Shown piece after piece: positions 41,411 through 49,700 of a stretch of DNA of 64,000 bases (the first letter of the stretch is position 1; every line of letters begins with the position of its first letter). Where the stretch lies: positions 1-64,000 of the forward strand of contig NZ_JANYUY010000035.1 of the NCBI RefSeq assembly GCF_025060755.1. The letters are read 5' to 3'. The DNA is from Paenibacillus doosanensis (GTDB lineage: Bacteria; Bacillota; Bacilli; Paenibacillales; NBRC-103111). Below the pieces are notes generated by a model, which had not been told where the DNA came from, searched no databases, and was given only the letters and a program-made list of their open reading frames with translations. The translations under genes and the position numbers were made by a program.

Positions 41411-42847
41411 TTAACTTTTTCTGAATCTGGTAGGAGTTACCTCGCATTGTTTCTTGAATACCTTATTGAAATAATAGTAATCCATATATCCCACTTTGGT
41501 CGCAATGTCTTCAATGGACCATTCCGTATGCTTCAACAGCTCGCAAGCTTTTTTTATTCTCAATTCGGTTACATATTCGGAAAAGGTTTTGCCCAAATTT
41601 TTCTTAAATAGCTGGCAGCAATAGACCTGATTGATAAAAAATTGGGCCGATAAATCTCTAAGGTACAGTCTTTGTTGGAAATTATTGTCAATATATTTGA
41701 TCATCTGGGCAAAATGAGAGTGGATATCTCCTTCGTTCGCAGGCTGGTCGTTCAGCTGCTTTATATATAGAAAAATATCGTATAAAAAACTGCATAAGGA
41801 CTCAAAGTTTTCAAAGCGCTCCTTCAGCTCAGAGTAATTCAGAAAATCAAGTTCCATATCTCGCAGCTCTTCGTAACAGGTGCCAAGCAATACGCTGACC
41901 ACTTGATTCCATAAATAAACAACCTCTCCCATACCCAAGTTATGTTGTTTGAAGAACGGCTTAAGCCGATGAACGATGTCGTCCATGTCTTCAAAGCTTT
42001 TCTCTTGGATCATCAAGGAGATTTTATCTATTAACGGTTTGACCGTATTTATTTTGGGTTCATATGCAAATAGACCTTCTTCTTCATGTATAAATATTTT
42101 TGACGCTGCGATATCCGCTTCCTTGATCAGCTTCGAAATAGGTTGATAGCTGTTAGAAATACTACTGAGACCTACCGCTTTACGATCCGAACCCGTGACA
42201 ACCGCAGAATCCAAGATTTTCTCCAAATCGGATTGTTGTTCACTTTTGCAAATATACAATGTCTTTTTGGACCCGAATTCAACTTCCAACGTATGACTGC
42301 TATCGAATAGCTTGAGACGGCTGTCACTCTTTTTCTCGCTATGGGAATAAACGATCATGACGCGGTAGTAACATTCGGCGGCGCTGCCGAAAAGCGGAGT
42401 CAGGCGCTCTAATTCGCTTTTATCCGTTGAGGTGAGGGCCTCCAGGATAAGGTTATTTTTAACGCTTCTCTTTTTAGAAAAATGCAATGCCAGCTTCTCA
42501 ATTAACGGATCTGCCAGCTCCATATCGATTGGCTTCAGAAAATAATCCAATGCGCCGAACCTTAAAGCCTCCTGTGCGTACGCAAACTCGGCGAAACCGC
42601 TTACAACAACGAATTCAACGTCCAATTCCTGCTCTTTGGTCATCCTCATCAGGTCGAGACCTGAAATTTCGGGCATTCTTATATCTGTAAAAACCAGGTC
42701 GGGACGCTTCTCGCATATAAACTCCAATGCCTTATGGGCGCTTGTAAATTGTCCTGTTATCTCGAAGCCGTATTGATTCCAGTTAAATACATTCCGTATT
42801 CCTTTGATCGCCCACGGTTCGTCGTCTACAATAATAACACTATACAT
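41411..42847 (-). CDS. YesN-type response regulator with AraC DNA-binding domain
   Basis: The 478-residue protein has a receiver domain (~1-122) with acidic residues DDE (8-10), phosphoacceptor Asp55 (LVFTDIRMPEISG), Ser in VVVSGFAEF and Lys in YFLKPID. A long middle region (~130-370) without clear motif follows, then an AraC HTH pair (~375-478, LRDLSAQFFINQVYCCQLF and IATKVGYMDYYYFNKVFKKQ). It precedes the cognate kinase. It is likely to control the same operon. A hairpin in the gap upstream (42961-42994) probably lowers its expression relative to the binding protein. Confidence 0.92.
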   Translation of the reverse strand: MYSVIIVDDEPWAIKGIRNVFNWNQYGFEITGQFTSAHKALEFICEKRPDLVFTDIRMPEISGLDLMRMTKEQELDVEFVVVSGFAEFAYAQEALRFGALDYFLKPIDMELADPLIEKLALHFSKKRSVKNNLILEALTSTDKSELERLTPLFGSAAECYYRVMIVYSHSEKKSDSRLKLFDSSHTLEVEFGSKKTLYICKSEQQSDLEKILDSAVVTGSDRKAVGLSSISNSYQPISKLIKEADIAASKIFIHEEEGLFAYEPKINTVKPLIDKISLMIQEKSFEDMDDIVHRLKPFFKQHNLGMGEVVYLWNQVVSVLLGTCYEELRDMELDFLNYSELKERFENFESLCSFLYDIFLYIKQLNDQPANEGDIHSHFAQMIKYIDNNFQQRLYLRDLSAQFFINQVYCCQLFKKNLGKTFSEYVTELRIKKACELLKHTEWSIEDIATKVGYMDYYYFNKVFKKQCEVTPTRFRKS

Positions 42848-42960
42848 AAGTACCCCCCTGAAAACCTTATTCTAGATTTTAAACCTTTGCCGGAGAGATA
42901 ACAAGGCAGCCCCGAGTCCATGATGGCGAGTCCCGCCTTCATCTTTCCTTCCATCCAATT

Positions 42961-42994
42961 CATATAAGCCGCTGAGATGTCAACGGCCTATATG
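42961..42994 (-). promoter_or_regulatory. intercistronic hairpin after the binding-protein gene
   Basis: CATATAAGCCG (42961-42971) pairs with CGGCCTATATG (42984-42994) with one mismatch and lies 12 nt after the binding-protein stop codon. No T-run follows, so it is likely an RNA-stabilising or partly terminating element. That would fit a need for far more binding protein than regulator. Confidence 0.45.
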
Positions 42995-43005
42995 CATAGG
43001 GATGG

Positions 43006-44580
43006 TTACTTTTTATTCGATTGCATGGCCTTGTAGATTTTCACATTCTCATCCATAACCGCCTTGCCGCCTGCCGCCATATACTCCTCGACCAGCTTAT
43101 CATACAAGCTGTCGAATTCGGCAGGCTTGCAGACGATCAGCTTATCCGTCATTTGGTTGCCCATATCCGAAAGCGTTTTGCCGTACTTAATATTGGACTC
43201 GTTCGGCGTATCGAAGAAGAAGGCCGTATAAGTATCCATAGTATTGATTTTGTAGGATTGTTTGGCAACCTCTTCAAGTCCCGGCGCCGATGCAGCCAAA
43301 GCCTTAATGTTTTTCTCAGGGTCGCCGAGCTCCACGCCGTTTACAACCAACGTGTAATCCAGATTCAGATAACTGGTTTGCATGTTGTCCCCGGTTTGAT
43401 TGATCACCTGCGGAATGCCGTCCGCCATCTTGTGATTCACGCCCTCCTGCCCGTATTGCAGGAAGAATAACACGTCGGGATTGGACATCCAGTTCAGGTA
43501 CTTAATCGCCAGCTCTGCATTTTTACTGCTCTTGGGGATAAAGACATTGACTCCATTTTCGTTATAGGCGATTTTCTTATACTTGCCTTCATCATTTTTA
43601 AATGTGTCGATAGGAACAAAGTTGGCGTCAGGCGCATTTGCCTTTAAGGACTCGCTGATATTTTGCCTTAACGGGTAATCCCAGTTGGCGCTGAAGAATC
43701 CGACTTTGCCGTTTGTAACGTCGGCGTCCGCTTGCTTGGCCGTTTTATCCAAGGCAAAATCGGGGCTGATTAATTTTTCGTTATAAAGCTTGTTGAGGAA
43801 CTTTAGCGCATCCTTGTTGCCGGGTCTCAGCCAGCCCGGGGCTGTCACGAATTCTTCCTCCGACTGTTTGCCCCAGAAAGATTCGGATACATTACCAAAG
43901 CTGTAATTCATCCCGGTTGCGGCCACGCCCCAAGGGATCACCCCATCCACGCCGCCGGGATTTTTATCCCTGAACGCCACTAAAGCATTGTACAGTTCAT
44001 CCCTGTTGGTAGGAACCGGCATTCCCAATTTATCGAGCCAATCTTTTCTAATAAACATCCCGATCCAGGCCAGTGAAGTCCTCTTGGCGGGAATCGCCAT
44101 CTGTTTCCCGTTAAACACGCCGTAGGAAAGAACGGTCTTCCCTAAATAATTCGTTAATTCCTTGCCATCCTTAGCCAGTATATCATCCAATTGCATAATG
44201 CCGTTGATTTTGGCGTATCTCGACACGGTAGCGCTGTCATAGGTAAACGAGATATCGGGAGCCTCGCCTGCCGCCATCAATACATTCAGCTTATCGATTT
44301 CTTGCGACCTCGGTACCGGAACGAATTTAACGATAGCATTGTTCGGCTTGCCGAAATGCTCGTTGATATACCTTGTCCAAGTATTGTTGTTCAAGTCCGG
44401 CTGTCCCTGGATTCCCCTGTCAAATACTTCGACCGTTAGTGTAACCGGCGGGCCGGAAGCCGCTGTATCTGTTGGTGACGCTGACTGGCTTGCCTTGGGG
44501 TCATCGCCTCCGCATCCGGCCAATGCGCTTGTTAATAGCGTCAAGACTGGCAATAAAACCAGCGCTTTTTTAGTTTTCAT
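43006..44580 (-). CDS. solute-binding lipoprotein of the fourth importer
   Basis: The 524-residue extracellular solute-binding protein has a lipoprotein signal peptide (MKTKKALVLLPVLTLLTSA, lipobox ALAGC, Cys23) and a family-1 fold (GEAPDISFTYDSATVSRYAK, QYGQEGVNHKM, SPDFALDKTAKQ). AAGGAAGGG precedes the ATG. It follows its permeases by ~114 nt and is separated from the response regulator by 158 nt with a hairpin. Sequence divergence from the other three importers' binding proteins points to a distinct ligand. Confidence 0.9.
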   Translation of the reverse strand: MKTKKALVLLPVLTLLTSALAGCGGDDPKASQSASPTDTAASGPPVTLTVEVFDRGIQGQPDLNNNTWTRYINEHFGKPNNAIVKFVPVPRSQEIDKLNVLMAAGEAPDISFTYDSATVSRYAKINGIMQLDDILAKDGKELTNYLGKTVLSYGVFNGKQMAIPAKRTSLAWIGMFIRKDWLDKLGMPVPTNRDELYNALVAFRDKNPGGVDGVIPWGVAATGMNYSFGNVSESFWGKQSEEEFVTAPGWLRPGNKDALKFLNKLYNEKLISPDFALDKTAKQADADVTNGKVGFFSANWDYPLRQNISESLKANAPDANFVPIDTFKNDEGKYKKIAYNENGVNVFIPKSSKNAELAIKYLNWMSNPDVLFFLQYGQEGVNHKMADGIPQVINQTGDNMQTSYLNLDYTLVVNGVELGDPEKNIKALAASAPGLEEVAKQSYKINTMDTYTAFFFDTPNESNIKYGKTLSDMGNQMTDKLIVCKPAEFDSLYDKLVEEYMAAGGKAVMDENVKIYKAMQSNKK

Positions 44581-44694
44581 GTTTAAACCCTTCCTTTATC
44601 GTCGTAGTTATTGGATGAGAAAGACGTCCCTTACATCATGATCCAGCCCGCCTGAGCGGAATATCCCCCCTTTCCATACGAAACGCCGCTGCGG

Positions 44695-45576
44695 TCATCC
44701 CTTAATCGCCCCTGTCATGACACCATCCACAAAATATTTTTGAAGCTTAGGGTACGCTACTAAGATCGGGATCGTTGCAAACATGACGCTCGCCGCTTTC
44801 AGCGATTCAGGAACAATATAGGCACCGAAGCTGCCCTCGCCTTGCTGGGTATCCAGCTGTTGATTCGCCGTTATGATTTGGTACAGCTTTAATTGCATCG
44901 GATACAGGTTCTTATCGGTAATATAAAAAAGCGCATCCTGAAACCCATTCCATCGATCCACCGCGTAAAACAGGCTTAACGTCGCTATAGAAGGCAAAGA
45001 TAGCGGAAGGACAATTCGTACAAGAATCCCCAGCTCATTGCAGCCGTCGATGGCCGCCGATTCTTCCAGGCTTTCCGGAAGGGAGGAGAAAAAGGTTTTT
45101 AAGATGATCATATTGAACACGCTCATAGCGCCGGGCAAAATCAAGCTCCATACGGTGTTTGTGAGTTCCAGGTTTTTCACCAGAATATAGCTGGGGATCA
45201 ATCCTCCGCTAAAATACATAGTAAAGACCATCATTGTCAAAATGGAGTTTCTGCCCTTTAACCGCTTCTTTGTAAGCGGATACGCCGCACATGCCGTTAA
45301 AAACATACAGATGGCGGTATACAAAATAGTCAGCACAATGGTATACCCCAGCGTATAGATCATCTCCATATCGCTTAAAATCGTTTTATAGGTTTCCAAT
45401 GTAAAGCCTACCGGCCACAGAGAAACCTTCTGCGAAATAATTGCATTATTGGAGCTGAGAGACAGCGCAATCATATATAAAAATGGAACAAGACAAGTAA
45501 TGGCGACTCCGGTTACGATGAAAATAATGAATGCGTCAACGAAATTCACTTTTTGCTTTTTGCTCAAACGTAGCAC
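44695..45576 (-). CDS. carbohydrate ABC permease, LplC/YtcP type
   Basis: The 293-residue MalG-class permease has six helices, coupling loop LEESAAIDGCNELGILVRIVLP-type segment and the C-terminus VDGVMTGAIKG. The start is GTG with GAGGGGA close upstream. A TTG three codons on is possible. It lies 6 nt after its LplB partner, suggesting translational coupling. No ATPase gene accompanies it. Confidence 0.9.
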   Translation of the reverse strand: MLRLSKKQKVNFVDAFIIFIVTGVAITCLVPFLYMIALSLSSNNAIISQKVSLWPVGFTLETYKTILSDMEMIYTLGYTIVLTILYTAICMFLTACAAYPLTKKRLKGRNSILTMMVFTMYFSGGLIPSYILVKNLELTNTVWSLILPGAMSVFNMIILKTFFSSLPESLEESAAIDGCNELGILVRIVLPLSLPSIATLSLFYAVDRWNGFQDALFYITDKNLYPMQLKLYQIITANQQLDTQQGEGSFGAYIVPESLKAASVMFATIPILVAYPKLQKYFVDGVMTGAIKG

Positions 45577-45582
45577 GTCCCC

Positions 45583-46542
45583 TCACCAAATTCCCTGTTC
45601 GCCGATTTTTTTGGCAATACAATTCGCTGCCACCAAAAACACCAGCCCTACCACAGATTGAAACAACCCGACCGCTGTTGCCTGCGAGAAGTCCCCGGAC
45701 CCGATTCCCACCCTGTATACAAAGGTGCTTATCACATCGGAGTATTCGCTTACAAGAGAGTTTCCCATAACAAACGGCCGGTCAAACCCGATCGAGAGCA
45801 TCCTTCCGATTTGCAGGATGAGCAAAATAATGATTGTAGGCTTAATTCCAGGCAAAGTAATATGCCATATTTTACGAAGTCTGCTGCATCCGTCCATATC
45901 CGAAGCTTCATATAATTCCTTGTTAATTCCGGTAATTGCCGCCAAATAGATGATTGTGCCCCATCCCGCGCTTTGCCAGACCCCGATCAGCACGTACATG
46001 ATCAGCCAGTTCGTTTTTTGAGACAGAAACTCGATATGGCCAAAGCCAAGACCGGTTAAGACGCTATTGGCGATACCCGCCGAAGAAAACATCAGGTAGA
46101 CCATGCCTCCGATAATGATCCAGGACAAAAAATGCGGCAAATATAAAATCGTTTGCGTTATTTTTTTAAACCTTGCATACCGGAGCTCATTCAACAAAAC
46201 GGCCAGTAGGATGGGAGCCGGGAAACCCGCTACCAAATCGAGAAAGTTCAATGCAAGCGTATTGATCAGAGCGCGGTAAAAGCTTTTTTGCTGAAAAATG
46301 AATTGGAAAACGTCAAGCCCGACCCACTCGCTCCCGCTAATCCCCTCAAAAATGTTATAGTCCTGAAAAGCCATCAATATCCCGTAAATGGGAGCATATT
46401 TGAATATGATCATATACGCCATGGGCAGCAGCAAGAGAAAATATAATAAAGAATCTTTTTTGATGGTTTGTGCGAAACCGTGTTTTCGTTTTTTTTCGAT
46501 GATGCCGGCAGGTTCTCTATGGCCGCTTAAAACCGCTTTCAC
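45583..46542 (-). CDS. carbohydrate ABC permease, LplB type
   Basis: The ~319-residue MalF-class permease has the LplB hallmark FQDYNIFEGISGSEWVGLD, six helices, coupling loop YEASDMDGCSRLRKIWHITLP and the C-terminus KKIGEQGIW. GTG 46542 is preferred over the ATG at 46551 because the AGAGGG ribosome binding site abuts the ATG but lies 9 nt from the GTG. It is the first gene of the fourth importer operon. A TATAAT-like -10 box (46646-46641) lies about 100 nt upstream without an obvious -35 box, consistent with dependence on an activator. Confidence 0.88.
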   Translation of the reverse strand: MKAVLSGHREPAGIIEKKRKHGFAQTIKKDSLLYFLLLLPMAYMIIFKYAPIYGILMAFQDYNIFEGISGSEWVGLDVFQFIFQQKSFYRALINTLALNFLDLVAGFPAPILLAVLLNELRYARFKKITQTILYLPHFLSWIIIGGMVYLMFSSAGIANSVLTGLGFGHIEFLSQKTNWLIMYVLIGVWQSAGWGTIIYLAAITGINKELYEASDMDGCSRLRKIWHITLPGIKPTIIILLILQIGRMLSIGFDRPFVMGNSLVSEYSDVISTFVYRVGIGSGDFSQATAVGLFQSVVGLVFLVAANCIAKKIGEQGIW

Positions 46543-46710
46543 ATTTATCATCCCTCTTTTTAATGAAGTTTTAACATGGTGCTGCTCCCGCTGATCCGGC
46601 CGAATTCCAATGGGAAGCTGCCTCGGATGTCATGTAAATAATTATACTCTCAGCCATGTTGAATAAAATGTAATTATTTAAAAGAATTTTGTAATAGTTT
46701 TATTTATTGA

Positions 46711-46745
46711 AAAAATCCCCCGCGAGTCAAACTCAGCGAGGGATT
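46711..46745 (-). terminator. Rho-independent terminator after the phosphoesterase/SLH gene
   Basis: On the minus strand AATCCCTCGCTGAGT pairs with ACTCGCGGGGGATT (minor mismatches) around TTG, followed by TTTTTT. It lies ~20 nt after the stop codon at 46765 and ends the surface-protein operon. Confidence 0.82.
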
Positions 46746-46764
46746 GCAATATACCGTTCCGATC

Positions 46765-49700
46765 CTATGAATTGCTAAATAAAACTTGATGAACCACTTG
46801 CGCAGCCTCGGCTCTTGTTGTCGTTCCTTCAGGGACGAAGACGCCTTCCGCTCGTCCGTTCAGTAAATGCAGGCCCGCTGCTGACATAACGGACGGCTTG
46901 GCCCATTCGCTAATCTGCCCTTGATCGGAGAACGCAATATTATTGGAGGATACCGCCTCGGCTCCGAATTTAACATGCCAAGCCCGCATCAGCATCGTGG
47001 CCATTTGTTCCCGTGTAATAGCCGAATCCGGACTAAACTCATGATCGCCGACGCCTTCGACGATTCCCGCTTTGGCAGCGGCGCTGACTTCGTTCGCATA
47101 CCAAGCCGTACTCGGAATATCGGCATATGCGCTCACACCGTTCAAAGGAAGCTCCAGCATGCGCGCAAGCAGCGCGGCAAACTCGGCTCGCGTTATTTCT
47201 TTGTCTGGATAGAAGCCCTGGGAGCCTGAAGCGCTGACTATCGGTTCGGCCACCATAGACTGAAATAGTTGTCTCGCCGCGAGGTCGCCGATCGCTTGAG
47301 CGGCCCAATGCTCCTTCACATCAAAATAATTGACGTTGTATTCCAGAATAACGAAGTCTCCGCTGCCCGACATGGTAAACACGGCTTCGGAATAATCGGA
47401 AGAACGGTTAGGCGAGTGAAATTTCAATTGCCCGTCCTCATTGACACGGTACAAGCCCAGACGCTTGCCGTTAGCCTTTGGCGGTAACGGAAAATGAACT
47501 TCGGCCGCCTGATTGCTCGTTCCGATACCCGCAGTGAAAGGATTCGAGCTCCAATCGATATGAATCATCTTGGCCGCAGGCGTAATTTGTACGGCTTGAC
47601 GGTTTTGCAGCTCCGTCAGCACCTCCAGCAGCTCGTCATCCCAGATTCGGTAAGATAACGAAAGCGAGGCTTGGCTCAACTGCTCTTCCGTCATCGTCGA
47701 AGCCGCTGCTTGGAGCGATTCGGCCGGAATCGTAACCGATCCCCAGTCCAGCTGGAATGAAACTGTGGACACGTTCATCGATTTAACCGCAGAGTAAGGG
47801 AGATCCACTTGCGTCTTCCCTTCCTCTACTTGAATGACAGCGGACCCTTGGCCGTTCGCTGCAGTCAATTGCCCGGCATTCACTTTCTGAACAAATTCCT
47901 GATCGGCCTCTCCCGGCACGGTTGGAGGCACATAGCCGCCACCGCCGCCACCGCCGCCACCGCTTGAATGCGATGGTTTACCGCCTCCGGTACTACCGCC
48001 ATTATTGCCGCCGTTATTTCCGTTGCCGCCTTCATTGCCGTTAGTATTATCTGCAATGACGACAAGCTCCGAGCTGGCTTCCAGTCCGTTATAGGTTACC
48101 GTGATGGTAGCGCGCCCCGGGCTGAGCGCAGACACCAAGCCATCGTTGTCGATCGCAGCTACCTGCTCATAGCTGCTGTAAAATTTTAGTCCGTCCTGGA
48201 TAGCGACTAATTGGTTATTAGGGCTGTATAGTCCGAACACGGTGGCCTGACCTTTCTCCCCGACGGTTAATGGATGCAGCCCGTCCATGATGAGCGACTG
48301 AAGCTTAGGAGTATTGTCCACTTCTTCCTGCTTGGCTTGAATGAGCAGCGTGTAGCTGCTGTGGAGAGCCTGATAGGTTGCGGCGATAACCGTTTCTCCT
48401 GCTTTAAGTGCCTTCACTTTGCCGGTGGCTGCATCGAGCGACGCTACTTCCGGATTGGAATTGGTGAGCTGGAGCCCCTTGGCTGTTATTCTTCCTCCGT
48501 CGAAAAGCACAGCCGCACTGCCATCGCTGTAAGTCGCGCTCACCACTGTCTGCAGTTCGTCATCTACCGTAGAAGGCTTTAATCCCTCCAACTGAATGGA
48601 CTGCAGAATTGGAATCGTTACTGGAGCAGCTTGAACCAATAACTTGTAGGAAGTCGTCAGAGAACCGAGCGACGCGGTAATAATCGTTTCGCCTTCCGCA
48701 TGGGCAGTTACAGTGCCATTGGCGTCGATCGAGGCCACTTCCGGCTTGCTGCTGGTTAACAGGAATCCGTTCACGGTTTCCTTGCTGCCGTCCGTATAAG
48801 TCGCTTCTACTGCCGTATTGCGGCGCTCTCCTACCTTCATTGGCGCCAATCCCTGCAAGCGGATCGATTCTATAATAGGCTTCGCGATAGTGAACGTACG
48901 CTCCTCGGACTTGGTCTGATTGCCGTACGAATCCTTGGCCACGGCATACCAGGTGTAAGGCCGATTATAGTCGCGCTGACTCCATGTGGATTCAGCCAAT
49001 CCCGTATCGGAGGCAGCCGGTGTCGTCTGGATCACATTCAGCGAGCTTCCTTTTACACCGATATAGCCTGTCGCCAGTTCGATAGGCTCGTTGTTGAAAT
49101 TTAACGGGATCGTATAAAATTCGTGCTTCTCCTGGAAAAAACCGTAGTTATCATTAGTAATAGGAGAATAAGGGACCATATAGATCATCTGCTTTTTCAG
49201 ATCAAAATACATCATACGAATGTACCCGGCTCCGCCCAATGCAGCATCTTGATAGTCGTGCAGCAGCTCGTATACGACTTTACCGCCAATTCGCTTTACA
49301 TTGTAATAGGCCGATTGGTTGTGACCGCACAATACCATAAAAATATTGCTGTTAGGCTGTACGATCTGCTCCATAATTTTTTTGCCGCCGTAATCATCGG
49401 TGCCGTACGTTCCGGAATACAGTAAATATTCGTGCACGGCCAGAATGGCTTTGCGCTCCTTATATTGCTGCAAGACTTGGTTGGCCCAGTTGACCGAAGC
49501 TTGGTTGAAGCCTCCCCAGCCAATATACATAATGATGAAATCGACGCCGCCGGCCGAAATGAGATCGTAATGATTCTGATTCCAGCTGTTATATTCGTTA
49601 TAATAAGGCTTTCCTTGAAACAGCTTTCCGGCAAATCGGAACGCCCCAAAATATTTCCCGTACAAGGCGTTGTTCATATCGTGATTTCCTTGAATGACAC

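Noticed and set aside
47940..48040. GCC/CCG-rich repeat tract
   Set aside because: It encodes the Gly-rich hinge of the phosphoesterase giant, so it is a coding low-complexity stretch and not an independent repeat element.
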